DNA from: Chengkuizengella marina
Lineage (GTDB): Bacteria; Bacillota; Bacilli; Paenibacillales; KCTC-33759
Length of the DNA: 64,000 nt
Assembly (NCBI RefSeq): GCF_009910845.1
Contig: NZ_SIJB01000007.1
Coordinates: 62,001-126,000, forward strand
Reading direction: 5' to 3'
Below are positions 1-9,213 of the stretch, one piece after another. Under the pieces are notes generated by a model, which saw only the letters and a list, made by a program, of their open reading frames with translations, had not been told where the DNA came from and searched no databases. Position numbers and translations under genes: made by a program. Every line of letters starts with the position of its first letter. Within the stretch, counting starts at the first letter, position 1.

Positions 1-674
1 GTGTATTTTTTCTAATTACTTATGTGTTTTTTATGAATTTCATCATTAGTTTTATTTTTGCAGCATGTGCTTTATTTATTCCTAAATATAGAGCGCAGCA
101 GTTAAACATAAAGAGGAGAGAAGAGTTAATTTTACAGTTTAAACAGGCTCTAGCTAGTTTGTCTTCTTCTTTATCAGCAGGGAGATCAATTGAAAAGGCA
201 CTTGTTTATACATTGGAAGATTTAAGAACAATATACCCTAATGAAAATACGTATATTATTCAAGAGTTTAAGATGATGAATTTACAAATTAGGAATGGTG
301 CCTCAGTTGAAAGTGTATTTCAAAACTTTAGCGACCGTGCAAAGATCGAAGATATCTCCAATTTTGTTGAAGTGTTTAAAATCTGCACAAGAACAGGTGG
401 AAATTTAGTAGAAGTGATTCGTACAACGACAAATATGATCAGAGATAAAATTGAGATTGGACAAGAGATTCAAGTCCTCATCTCAAATAAAAAGTTCGAG
501 ACAAGGGTATTGAATATTATTCCATTTGTATTTATAGTGATTTTGCGTTACAGCTCCCCAGAATATATGGCTCCATTATATCAAGGAAAGGGGTCTATCA
601 TCATGTTTGTGGCTCTAATCTTTTTAATTCTCAGTTTTATAATCAGCCACAAATTGATGAGGATACAGGTGTAA
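1..674 (+). CDS. tadB: TadB-like type II secretion F-family protein (5' partial)
   Basis: Inner-membrane platform protein of the Tad/Flp pilus machine. The frame is open to the left edge, so the N-terminus lies outside the window; a GTG at 24 is only an internal candidate. About 223 residues are visible against roughly 270-320 usual for TadB. A T2SSF cytoplasmic domain (AGRSIEKAL, then RTGGNLVEVI) is followed by two C-terminal membrane segments. Only 3 bases separate it from tadC, and the next seven genes run in the same direction, so it is part of one operon. The TadA ATPase is expected just upstream, off the window. Confidence 0.88.
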   Translation, partial: VFFLITYVFFMNFIISFIFAACALFIPKYRAQQLNIKRREELILQFKQALASLSSSLSAGRSIEKALVYTLEDLRTIYPNENTYIIQEFKMMNLQIRNGASVESVFQNFSDRAKIEDISNFVEVFKICTRTGGNLVEVIRTTTNMIRDKIEIGQEIQVLISNKKFETRVLNIIPFVFIVILRYSSPEYMAPLYQGKGSIIMFVALIFLILSFIISHKLMRIQV

Positions 675-677
675 ACG

Positions 678-1481
678 ATGAAGAGTTATTTTATATATGT
701 AAGAGAGTTTGGTGATCCATTTCAACTAAATTTTCTAAATCCTATTTCACTGTATATAATAGACCGGCTAAAATTGATGGAGTATTTTTCCTATAAGATG
801 GAGTCATTACATGTGAAACTCCAGTTTTTATATGGTTCTGAAAAAGTGATTCCTTATAAAAAAATGTATATGGCACAAATCATTTCTGCATCAATATGTA
901 TGATAGTTTTTTTCATAGGAGTAGTATTCTTTATAGGTACGAGTATTGAATTATTGGTCGTAGGATTGATCCTTCTCATTGTATTACCTTTTTTGTTGTA
1001 TAGAGAGTTGGTTGAAAGAGTTAACAGGAAGAAAAGAGAGATATTAATGGAGTTGCCAATTTTGTTAAATAAGATTGCCCTATTAGTTAATGCAGGTGAA
1101 CAAATACAAAGAGCATTGATAAAATCTGTGGAAAGTGAGAAAAGAAATCCTATTCATCCTCTTTACCTAGAATTTCAAAAGGTATGTATGCAATTGAAAA
1201 ACAATGTTTCGTTTCAACAAGCTCTAGAAGAATTAAGTCAAAGGATTGGAATTCATGAAGTTTCTATTTTTACAAATACAATTTTAATGAATTATCGGCG
1301 TGGGGGAGAACAGCTAAGTTTGTCTTTAAGAACTTTGTCTCATCAATTATGGACTTCACGTAAAACAATGGCTAGAACCTTAGGCGAGGAAGCCTCTAGC
1401 AAATTAATTTTTCCAATGATTCTTGTATTTATAGTCGTAATTTTAGTGGTTGCAGCTCCTGCAATATTAATGATGAATTGA
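678..1481 (+). CDS. tadC: TadC-like type II secretion F-family protein
   Basis: Second membrane platform protein of the Tad pilus, partner of TadB. It has 267 residues, with a membrane hairpin near residues 70-115, a T2SSF domain (NAGEQIQRAL and the mirrored GGEQLSLSLRTLS) and a C-terminal membrane segment ending in PAILMMN. The TadB-TadC order and tight spacing are typical of tad loci. The 1491 pilin gene starts 9 bases after its stop. Confidence 0.9.
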   Translation: MKSYFIYVREFGDPFQLNFLNPISLYIIDRLKLMEYFSYKMESLHVKLQFLYGSEKVIPYKKMYMAQIISASICMIVFFIGVVFFIGTSIELLVVGLILLIVLPFLLYRELVERVNRKKREILMELPILLNKIALLVNAGEQIQRALIKSVESEKRNPIHPLYLEFQKVCMQLKNNVSFQQALEELSQRIGIHEVSIFTNTILMNYRRGGEQLSLSLRTLSHQLWTSRKTMARTLGEEASSKLIFPMILVFIVVILVVAAPAILMMN

Positions 1482-1490
1482 GGGGAAAAA

Positions 1491-1709
1491 ATGAAAAAAA
1501 ATGTACTGGTTCAATTAAAAAAACTGTGGAAAGACGAAAAAGGGCTTGGAACATTAGAAATCTTACTAATCATAGGTGTGTTGGTAGCCATTGCTATCGT
1601 TTTTCGTAAATGGATTATTTCTTGGGTAAATACTTTGTTTGATGAAACACAAAATGAAATGAAAACAAATTTGGATAGTATCAAAGAGCCTACAACATCA
1701 GGTAATTAA
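1491..1709 (+). CDS. Flp-type (Flp1-like) pilin
   Basis: Likely major pilin subunit of the Tad pilus. The 72-residue protein begins with a basic stretch, then KG/LGTLEILLIIG. This is a class III prepilin signal with Gly before the predicted cut and Glu at +5, followed by one hydrophobic helix and a short polar tail. It fits the Flp1-like pilins of Firmicutes. A clear AGGGG site precedes the ATG. It would be cut by the prepilin peptidase encoded at 5452-5979. Confidence 0.87.
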   Translation: MKKNVLVQLKKLWKDEKGLGTLEILLIIGVLVAIAIVFRKWIISWVNTLFDETQNEMKTNLDSIKEPTTSGN

Positions 1710-1711
1710 AA

Positions 1712-2710
1712 ATGAAAATCATCGGGAAGTCTCTGTCTATTTTGAAAGATAGACGAGGGAACTTCACTATTGAATCCACCTTGGTTTTGCCTATTATCTT
1801 TATCGTTACATTATCTACTCTTTTCTTATCGTTATTTATTTATCAAAAAGTAATATTATATTCCATCTCATCATTAACAGCAGAAAGAATTTCATTTAAT
1901 TGGGATAACAGTTTCAAAGATCCTATCACTGGAAGGGTTTCATCTGAGACATTGGACGATCTTTATTGGAGAGCGTTTCAGGATTCGATCTCACAGATTT
2001 TTTTATTTGGATCTAATGAAAGAGAAGTGGTTTTAGAACTCCCTATACAAAACAATGCGAATGGCTCTAGTAGTGTCCTAAAAAAAATGCAAAATAGTGC
2101 TCATTTGTTATCTGATTCTTTCATTGGTAAAATCGTTTATTCTAACCATTTAGTATCACGTAAAGTGTCAGTTGAATTAAATAGATTCATTCAAATTCCA
2201 AAAGTAATGAAAATGAATAATCATGTTTATTCATATGTTGAATCCTCTATAACCGAACCTGTAGAATTTATCCGGAATATTGATTTACTACGTACGTATA
2301 TACAAGAGTTAAAGCAACGTAAGATAAATCAGAACAAAGTCAAGGATGCTTTTAATCAGTTTTTTGATTTTGAGAGTCCAACTTCCTTTGCAAAACATGG
2401 TGATGCAGCTATTTATTTAGAAAAACTAGTTAAAGGAAACAAATATAAACTTCATACAAGTTATGGTATTAGAAAAATAGATGCATTAGATAGTAATGGT
2501 ATTGCACATCAAGCCTACTTAACGTTTAATGAGAATCAACTTCGCTCTCAAATGGTAAAGGATATTGAGTTATTAAATAATGGAGAAGAAGTGAGAGGCG
2601 TCATTTGGCATTTTTTTAGAAAACATAATCAAACTGTCACGGTAGGTCCTTCTAAAGCATTTGTATCTGAGCTGGAAAGCAAAGGGATTGTAGTAGTCAT
2701 CCATGATTAA
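1712..2710 (+). CDS. TadE-like pseudopilin
   Basis: Putative minor pseudopilin of the Tad system, 332 residues. Near residue 16 it has RG/NFTIESTLVLPI: Gly before a predicted cut, Glu at +5 and a hydrophobic helix, the TadE-type signal. The remaining ~280 residues are a polar extracytoplasmic part with no domain I recognise. The gene starts 2 bases after the pilin stop and its end overlaps the longest form of the next frame. Family membership rests on the signal and the position. Confidence 0.75.
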   Translation: MKIIGKSLSILKDRRGNFTIESTLVLPIIFIVTLSTLFLSLFIYQKVILYSISSLTAERISFNWDNSFKDPITGRVSSETLDDLYWRAFQDSISQIFLFGSNEREVVLELPIQNNANGSSSVLKKMQNSAHLLSDSFIGKIVYSNHLVSRKVSVELNRFIQIPKVMKMNNHVYSYVESSITEPVEFIRNIDLLRTYIQELKQRKINQNKVKDAFNQFFDFESPTSFAKHGDAAIYLEKLVKGNKYKLHTSYGIRKIDALDSNGIAHQAYLTFNENQLRSQMVKDIELLNNGEEVRGVIWHFFRKHNQTVTVGPSKAFVSELESKGIVVVIHD

Positions 2711-2729
2711 TTTTAATGGAGGGTGTGAA

Positions 2730-4883
2730 TTGAGGGATTTTTTAAAATCAAATTCAGGGTCTGTTTCTATCTATTTTATGATCATATTTATTGGCATTTT
2801 TATGTTTAATACTGTTTTGATTGATTTTGCTAGAATCAAAATTGCAGATTTACAATCTGAAAAAATTATAAGATCTTCCATTCGCTCTATTTTATCTAGT
2901 TATGATGGTCGCTTACAAACTTATGGATTATATACCTTTACAAGTGAAGAGGATGCTTTGAAAATATTTCAAGAAGTGTATGAGGAGAACCTGTCTTATT
3001 CTAAGTTAGAAAATACTATACAGCTAAGCTCTTTAGTATTAAATTCATTTGAAATTTCAGGAATCGATTCCTTAGCCAATGAAGACATATTTCAGAGACA
3101 AATCCTAGAGGAGATGAAATATAGAGCTCCGATTGAATTTGTGTTGAGTGTATTAGAACCATTTCAACAAGAGGGTTTATCCGATGATTTAAAAGGAACG
3201 TCTACATTTTCAAAACAAGCAGGAGATATCGAAAAGTTAATTATTGATAGAGAGAAGAACTTGGATTCTGCATGGTTACAAATACAGCAAATACTAGGAT
3301 CTTCAGGCAAGATTGGAAGATACTATCATTATTATGATCAGCAGTTTAATGAGATTCATCATTTAGCAGGTGAAATTGGAGTTAAGCAAGTTGATGAAAT
3401 TAGACAGGAAATGAAAAATTTACAACAAGATGTAGATAACTATCGACATAAGATAGACGTTCTCAATGAAAAAAAAGAAAAGAGTGAAACTGAGACAGAA
3501 AAGGTTAGTTTTCAATCAAAAGTTAATAAGTATAAACAGTGGTTGAATGAAATTAAGGATCGAATTTATGATCTTGAAACTTTAGTCAAAAAAATAGAAC
3601 AATATGCAGAAACTATTTTAATTACTGAATTGCAATTAAATAAGGACTACGAACAGCTAATAGGTGCACAAACATCGATAAATTCAAATATACAAAAAGC
3701 ACTAAAAGTAAATGATGAATTAGTTGATAAATTAGAAAATGAAAAAATAATGGGGGGAGAGTACATAAGTACTTATGATCGAACTTATTTTAGAAAGATA
3801 GAGAGTGAAATAGGAGTTATCATCAGTTTATTTAGTGGAATGAAATCACAATTTGATTCAAAAAAGCTGCTAACTGGATCAGATTATATAATTCGGCATC
3901 AAAAACTGCTAGATGCCAATGAAAGAGTATTGAATTATGGATCAGAATTTTATAGCAAACAATTCTTTTTTGAAAATAAACGGATGGATAATAACGCTAA
4001 AATAAAAGATCAAAAAGATGAGCAACGTCAAAAAACAGAAAACCAATTAAAACAAATTGCTCAGTTATTACATTCATGTAATGATACAGAGCAACCTATA
4101 TATGGAAAATTAGAAGATTATAAGGAAAAATATGATCAATTTAATCAAATCAAAGTAAAGGAATCTATGAATTCCTCCATTGATTTAAAAAATGGTGCAG
4201 AAGATATAGGTAAGCAATCAATGTCTATAGTGGATAAACTATCAGCTGCACTATTAAGTGTAAGAGATGAAGTATATATGAATGAATTTGCTCTTTCAAA
4301 ATTTAACTACAGAACATACGAAGACTCAAATGAATTATCAGATCCTAAGCATCACACTTTATTTAATCAAGAGGTTGAATATATACTCTATGGTTTTAAT
4401 CATTGTGAACTAAATCAAAGCTCAGCTTTTTCTGAAATTTTTTTACTTCGTTTAGCGATAAGAACAATGGAAGCTTTGAGTGATCCTGAACAATCTATCC
4501 TTAAGGCAGGTTCTCCATTATTATCATTTTTATGGGCAATAGCAGAAGGAGCAACTAAAGCATATAACGATATGCAAAAACTTATTTCAGGTGAAGAAGT
4601 GAAATTATCTCAAAAGTTATCTAAAAGTATAAGTCTAGATTATAAGGATTATTTAAGAGTTTTTCTGTTTTTACATAGCAATGATTCCAACATGATCAGT
4701 CGAATGTTGTCGTTAATAGAATTAAATACAAATCAAGATTTAACCCTAAAACTTGTCAGTGTAGAAGCATCAGTTGAAACTTCAATTGGCTTATGGTTTA
4801 TTCCACGAATGATGGAAATGTTGAGTAAAAATGTACGAGGTGATGAGATAATCATGAATAAAACTATATTTTTCACCTATTAG
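2730..4883 (+). CDS. large TadE/G-like pilus-locus protein with coiled-coil region
   Basis: Unnamed Tad-locus protein of about 717 residues, similar in layout to the large DUF5702-type proteins of Firmicute tad loci. An N-terminal membrane anchor follows NSG/SVSIYFMIIFIG. The signal resembles a prepilin signal, but +5 is Tyr instead of Glu, so cleavage is doubtful. Residues ~180-310 are rich in heptad-like E/K/Q/L and probably form a coiled coil. I chose TTG at 2730 because GGAGGG lies 6 bases before it; an ATG at 2703 overlaps the previous gene but has no ribosome site. Function is inferred from position. Confidence 0.72.
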   Translation: MRDFLKSNSGSVSIYFMIIFIGIFMFNTVLIDFARIKIADLQSEKIIRSSIRSILSSYDGRLQTYGLYTFTSEEDALKIFQEVYEENLSYSKLENTIQLSSLVLNSFEISGIDSLANEDIFQRQILEEMKYRAPIEFVLSVLEPFQQEGLSDDLKGTSTFSKQAGDIEKLIIDREKNLDSAWLQIQQILGSSGKIGRYYHYYDQQFNEIHHLAGEIGVKQVDEIRQEMKNLQQDVDNYRHKIDVLNEKKEKSETETEKVSFQSKVNKYKQWLNEIKDRIYDLETLVKKIEQYAETILITELQLNKDYEQLIGAQTSINSNIQKALKVNDELVDKLENEKIMGGEYISTYDRTYFRKIESEIGVIISLFSGMKSQFDSKKLLTGSDYIIRHQKLLDANERVLNYGSEFYSKQFFFENKRMDNNAKIKDQKDEQRQKTENQLKQIAQLLHSCNDTEQPIYGKLEDYKEKYDQFNQIKVKESMNSSIDLKNGAEDIGKQSMSIVDKLSAALLSVRDEVYMNEFALSKFNYRTYEDSNELSDPKHHTLFNQEVEYILYGFNHCELNQSSAFSEIFLLRLAIRTMEALSDPEQSILKAGSPLLSFLWAIAEGATKAYNDMQKLISGEEVKLSQKLSKSISLDYKDYLRVFLFLHSNDSNMISRMLSLIELNTNQDLTLKLVSVEASVETSIGLWFIPRMMEMLSKNVRGDEIIMNKTIFFTY

Positions 4884-4914
4884 AGCAAATGTTCAAGTTT
4901 ACATTGGGAGTGGG

Positions 4915-5445
4915 ATGAGTATGTTAAGAAATAATCAGGGAAGTCTGGTATTAGAAGCAAGTATAGTATTACCTATATTTATATCCGCTTTTCTGGCACT
5001 TGTTTCTTTTTTACAAATTGCTTTGGCAGAAATGGCCCTTCATCAAGCAGTGAATGAAGCAACGAAAATAACTGCGACTCATGTATATCCTATCTATATA
5101 TTAAACAATCATCAATCAATTCAAACCTTTCAAAATGATATGACTAACATGATCCCTGTGCAAATGAATTTATTAGTAGAGTTACAAAAAGAAAATATAA
5201 ATAATATCACAAATGATATTTTAAATACTATGTTTTTACCGTATTTATTGTTATTTATTGATGAGGGTTTATTACAAAAAGATCAGGTTCAAGTAATAAA
5301 AGTGATCTTGCCAAATTTAAAAGATAAACAGAGTGCCTATTTCGGCATAGAAGCTAGTTATTCTATGAATTTATTACTTCCATTTATCGAGCGAGAAGTT
5401 ATTATTCAGAAAAAGTCACTCGAACGTGTATGGATTGGAGGTTGA
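4915..5445 (+). CDS. TadE-like pseudopilin, short form
   Basis: Second TadE-like protein, 176 residues. NQG/SLVLEASIVLPIF near the start gives a predicted prepilin cut with Glu at +5, followed by a hydrophobic helix and a small extracellular part. GGGAG lies just before ATG 4915; ATG 4921 is an alternative. Together with the proteins at 1491 and 1712 it makes three substrates carrying the canonical motif for the peptidase encoded next. Confidence 0.78.
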   Translation: MSMLRNNQGSLVLEASIVLPIFISAFLALVSFLQIALAEMALHQAVNEATKITATHVYPIYILNNHQSIQTFQNDMTNMIPVQMNLLVELQKENINNITNDILNTMFLPYLLLFIDEGLLQKDQVQVIKVILPNLKDKQSAYFGIEASYSMNLLLPFIEREVIIQKKSLERVWIGG

Positions 5446-5451
5446 TCTCAA

Positions 5452-5979
5452 CTGATTCAATATTACTTTTTATTGATTTTTATTTTATTAGCTTTTTATA
5501 CAGATTTAACTACTCATAAAATACCAAATGTGATTTCAATGACAGCCCTAGTAATGGGATGGGTCTTTCATACTGCTATGAATGGTCTTAATGGACTGTG
5601 GTTTTCATTTATAGGTTTTTTTATTGCAATGTTTTTTACGATTTTATTATATTCAATTAGGGCAGTAGCAGCTGGTGATGTTAAGTTGTTCGGTGCAATA
5701 GGTGCATGGGTTGGTATAGATGTATCGATTTATATTCTAGCCTATTCAATTTTATTTTCACTCATCTTTGGAATATGTATTTTAATCTTTAAAAAAGAGA
5801 ATTGGAGTCGTATGAAGTCTGTTTATGTATATATTTTAAATATTTATATATATCGAGACATTAAGTTTATAAAAACGTTTATAACAAATGATAATTTGCA
5901 GTTTCCATTTATGATTGGAGTTTTACCTGGGGTTGTTGCTACATATATTCATTTGTTTTTATTGAAAGGTGTGATATAA
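5452..5979 (+). CDS. prepilin peptidase, A24 family (TadV/CpaA-like)
   Basis: Membrane aspartic peptidase that cleaves Flp and TadE-like prepilins. Both catalytic-Asp regions are visible: YTDLTTHKIPN near the start and AAGDVKLFGAIGAW. There are about five membrane segments and no methyltransferase domain, as in TadV/CpaA. The start is odd. The only standard start (TTG 5473) has no ribosome site and removes half of the first membrane segment, whereas CTG 5452 lies 10 bases after GGAGG (5437-5441) and restores a normal N-terminus (xIQYYFLLIFILLAFYTD). I therefore favour CTG; the TTG remains the alternative. Confidence 0.83.
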   Translation: MIQYYFLLIFILLAFYTDLTTHKIPNVISMTALVMGWVFHTAMNGLNGLWFSFIGFFIAMFFTILLYSIRAVAAGDVKLFGAIGAWVGIDVSIYILAYSILFSLIFGICILIFKKENWSRMKSVYVYILNIYIYRDIKFIKTFITNDNLQFPFMIGVLPGVVATYIHLFLLKGVI

Positions 5980-5982
5980 AAG

Positions 5983-7452
5983 ATGGTCAGTGAAACTTTT
6001 GTAGGTAAGATTGTGGACTTCCATTTTGATTATATACATCAAGATGGATTTTACATAACATTATCAAAGCCTAATTTAAGAAGGGACTTATTATCCAATT
6101 TACAACTCAATATGATAGAAGCTAATTTGCCACACCAATTATTGCCCATGCAAATAGATGAACATAATTTAAACGTACGTCTTTTATTTGAATACACAAA
6201 CAAAAGAATGCTTAGTCAACAATTAAAAGTAAGTCAAATTACGATAAAAGAATTTTACAAAATTGTACTACAAATAGTAAGTATCATTCATAAACATAAA
6301 GCGATGTTATTAAATGAATTAAATTATATCATTCACCCTGATTTTATTTTTATTGGCAGAGATGTAACTGATATTTACTTAACTTACGTACCCGTTAAAC
6401 AATTAAATTCAAAGGAACCTGTCAATGTACAGGTAAAAGATTTAGTTTTAACATTAACTGAATTTGTACAAGATATGAAAGAAAATGAATTACAAAAAAT
6501 ACTCACATTATTAAGTGAAAATAATGTATCTTTACAAATGATAAAAGATGAAGTTTTGCAATGGTTAGATGATGGATTGGAAAAAGATAATAATAACGAA
6601 ATGAATGAATGGATTAATTTTAATCATATGGATGAAACGAACATACCTCAATCAGATGACAGCATTCACCCTTTAAGTGAAGCCTATATTGATAAAATCA
6701 TAAGTTCAGCACCATTTACTAAGTTCTTAGATATAATCCATGGAAAAAACCATACTATTATCATTACGATATCAGTTTTGATCGTTGCAATGTTATGGAG
6801 GATTTATTTAACATACCTAACATCATTTTTTTACATTATAGCTATTGGAGTATCTATTTTTATGATTATTGTAAATCTTTTTATATTTTTGCTTGCAAAA
6901 AAGCATGATCAAAATAGTACAGAAACTGAATCTGAATCTAAAGAAGCATCTGCTATTCAAACGGATTCAATAAAAAAAGATGTAAGTTTAGTGGAGATAT
7001 TTGAACAATCACAAGATGAAACATACTTCAAACAGTTGCCCAATCATACGACGATATTAACTCCATCAGATCAAACTGTCTTATTAGAATCTGGAAATTC
7101 ATTTGAATTAAATAAAGTAAAACAAACGGATGAAGTATATTTGAATATTTCGAATTCAGATCATTCTGAAACTAAAAGAGTAGATATAAATATTGAACAT
7201 TTTTTGATAGGAAGAGATCCAACGATAGTAAACTATGTAATTAACAAAGTGGGGGTTTCAAGAGCTCATTTAGAAATTATAAAAGTTGATGAAGGGCAAT
7301 ATGAAATTAAGGATCTTGGTTCAAAAAATGGAAGTTTTTTAAATGATGAGAAACTAACTCCTTATAAAACATATTCATTAAATCATAATGACCGCATTAA
7401 TTTCATTTCGGTAGATATGAAATTCACCATAGTCAACCATGATATAATTTAA
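5983..7452 (+). CDS. DUF6382 and FHA domain membrane protein
   Basis: Last gene of the Tad operon, 489 residues. The N-terminal ~165 residues look like DUF6382, then an acidic linker, two adjacent membrane segments (~258-310), a polar linker and a C-terminal FHA domain (FLIGRDP, SRAHLEI, DLGSKNGSFLN). FHA domains bind phosphothreonine, so a Ser/Thr kinase signal may reach the pilus machine here; that is inference. It starts 3 bases after the peptidase stop, and a terminator-like hairpin follows at 7536. Confidence 0.85.
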   Translation: MVSETFVGKIVDFHFDYIHQDGFYITLSKPNLRRDLLSNLQLNMIEANLPHQLLPMQIDEHNLNVRLLFEYTNKRMLSQQLKVSQITIKEFYKIVLQIVSIIHKHKAMLLNELNYIIHPDFIFIGRDVTDIYLTYVPVKQLNSKEPVNVQVKDLVLTLTEFVQDMKENELQKILTLLSENNVSLQMIKDEVLQWLDDGLEKDNNNEMNEWINFNHMDETNIPQSDDSIHPLSEAYIDKIISSAPFTKFLDIIHGKNHTIIITISVLIVAMLWRIYLTYLTSFFYIIAIGVSIFMIIVNLFIFLLAKKHDQNSTETESESKEASAIQTDSIKKDVSLVEIFEQSQDETYFKQLPNHTTILTPSDQTVLLESGNSFELNKVKQTDEVYLNISNSDHSETKRVDINIEHFLIGRDPTIVNYVINKVGVSRAHLEIIKVDEGQYEIKDLGSKNGSFLNDEKLTPYKTYSLNHNDRINFISVDMKFTIVNHDII

Positions 7453-7535
7453 TAAGCATAGAATAACTATAATAAAATGTATAAATTTATATATAAATGA
7501 ATAATTATGAAGATTAGTAAATAGTTTAAGCTTGC

Positions 7536-7565
7536 AAAGGCTCTAATAAGGGGCTTTTGTTTTAT
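7536..7565 (+). terminator. probable terminator of tad operon
   Basis: An imperfect stem AAAGgCTC/GGgGCTTT with one internal mismatch is followed by TTTTGTTTTATT, 83 bases after the FHA gene stop. Confidence 0.5.
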
Positions 7566-7589
7566 TAAATATGAAATAATTTAAACTTT

Positions 7590-7619
7590 TTGCTTGTAAG
7601 CGTTACAAAACAGTATAAA
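7590..7619 (+). promoter_or_regulatory. promoter-like pair overlapped by TTGTAA-GCG-TTACAA palindrome
   Basis: TTGCTT (7590-7595) and TATAAA (7614-7619) are separated by 18 bases. A perfect-arm palindrome TTGTAAGCGTTACAA lies at 7594-7608. It resembles a CcpA cre site but is one base shorter than the usual 14-base core. It would control the lipoprotein gene at 7789. Confidence 0.35.
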
Positions 7620-7788
7620 ATATGTTACTCTAGACCTAAGATATGTTATAAAAATATAATAAATATACAAAGAAAGATTTTTATATTCAATGTAATAATC
7701 TTTTTATAATATATGAGCTAATTATTAATAAATGAACCTGGCATATGATATTGGATATATATTTACTTTATGTGAGAGGAGATTTATA
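7620..7788 (+). other. long AT-rich leader
   Basis: About 170 bases between the promoter-like pair and the ATG at 7789. It is very AT-rich; I see no coding frame and no riboswitch I recognise. Confidence 0.4.
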
Positions 7789-8505
7789 ATGAAATCTTTA
7801 AAACTAATGAAATCGATACCATTATTTTTATTTGTCATTATTTCTAGCACATTATTTACTGCGTGTATTCACTCTAGTAATTCTAATCTAGATCATACTA
7901 CCCTTGAATACTTAGGACACTCCAGTATAAAAATTGTTACAAATGAAGGTAAGGTCATTTATATAGATCCTTGGTCCGGTGAGAACTATGATGAGCCAGC
8001 AGATATTGTGTTAATTACACATTTTCATTATGATCATTCTGATATAGAAAAAGTAGAAGCCAAAAAAGACACTGTTTATATTACCCCATCTTTTGATTTT
8101 GAGGATAAAAGCACCTCAAGTACATTTCCTTCTACTAAGATAGCAGGCATAAAAATTTATGCTGTGCCTGCTTATAATGAATTTCATAAAAAAGAAGAAT
8201 CATTTGGTTATATTTTAGAACTAGGAGATGTTATGTTGTATCATGCTGGAGATACATCGAATATAGAGGAAATGAAATTATTATCAAATTTAAATATAAC
8301 CTATGCTTTGTTGCCAATTGATGGTATATATAATATGGACCCAATTGAAGCAACTGTAGTAGCTAAAATTATTAATGCTGAAAAAGTAATCCCAATTAGT
8401 ACAGGTGAAGATGGATTTTATAATGAAGAAAATATAAGAATGTTTAATATTGAGAATAAAGAGGTATTGAAACCTGGAGACGTGATAGAATTAATTAAAG
8501 AATAA
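7789..8505 (+). CDS. metallo-beta-lactamase-fold hydrolase lipoprotein
   Basis: Membrane-anchored metal hydrolase of the UlaG/COG2220 type, 238 residues. A lipoprotein signal ends in LFTAC, and the metal motif THFHYDHSD, later HAGDTSN and PIDG complete the fold. ATG 7789 follows GAGAGGAG at good spacing and begins the signal peptide; the longer in-frame start at 7732 adds 19 residues that do not look like a signal. The substrate cannot be told. It stands alone between the tad operon and a DinB-like gene. Confidence 0.82.
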   Translation: MKSLKLMKSIPLFLFVIISSTLFTACIHSSNSNLDHTTLEYLGHSSIKIVTNEGKVIYIDPWSGENYDEPADIVLITHFHYDHSDIEKVEAKKDTVYITPSFDFEDKSTSSTFPSTKIAGIKIYAVPAYNEFHKKEESFGYILELGDVMLYHAGDTSNIEEMKLLSNLNITYALLPIDGIYNMDPIEATVVAKIINAEKVIPISTGEDGFYNEENIRMFNIENKEVLKPGDVIELIKE

Positions 8506-8613
8506 AAACTTTTCTAATTCATTTCATCCATTCTATTATTCATTAAGTTAAAACAAGTTGCATAAAAAATATAAATAACATAGAAAAATTAGATTACTTA
8601 AGGAGGTACTATT

Positions 8614-9147
8614 TTGAACAGTATTGGAAAACATTACTTAGAAACCGTCATACAAAACTTTGAAGGATTGAAATCACTGGGTGAAAGAGCAATTATACAA
8701 GTAGATGAAAGTCATATCAATTTTTCAGAAAATGAAAATTCAAACAGTGTATCTATTATAGTTAAACACTTACATGGGAATATGAAATCAAGGTGGGAAC
8801 ACTTCCTAGAAGTAGATGGAGAATCTTCAGGGAGGAATCGGGATAGTGAATTTGAAGGCTCTATTCATACTAAAGAAGAATTGTTTTCAATCTGGAATGA
8901 AGGGTGGGATTTTGTATTTAATGCTATACATAATTTAGAAGAAAATGATTTAAATAAAATCATTACAATTCGAAGTCAACCTCTTACTGTAATACAAGCG
9001 ATCCAAAGGCAGGTTTCACATTATTCCTACCATGTTGGTCAAATTGTATATTTATCTAAACTACTTTCAAGTTCATGGGACTCCTTAAGTATTCCAAAAG
9101 GTAAATCAAAAGAATTTAATAAACGTATGATGAACAAGAATACATAG
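8614..9147 (+). CDS. DUF1572 / DinB-like protein
   Basis: A 177-residue four-helix-bundle protein of the DinB superfamily, close to DUF1572. Histidines in IVKHLHGN, RWEHFL and SHYSYHVGQ are placed like the metal-binding histidines of this family, some of which are bacillithiol transferases. It starts at TTG with AAGGAGG at ideal spacing. No specific substrate can be assigned. Confidence 0.82.
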   Translation: MNSIGKHYLETVIQNFEGLKSLGERAIIQVDESHINFSENENSNSVSIIVKHLHGNMKSRWEHFLEVDGESSGRNRDSEFEGSIHTKEELFSIWNEGWDFVFNAIHNLEENDLNKIITIRSQPLTVIQAIQRQVSHYSYHVGQIVYLSKLLSSSWDSLSIPKGKSKEFNKRMMNKNT

Positions 9148-9213
9148 AGGAATCATGTTGTAATTTATGATACTGTGATAGTTACAATAACATTCTTTTA
9201 AGGAGGGCTATTT

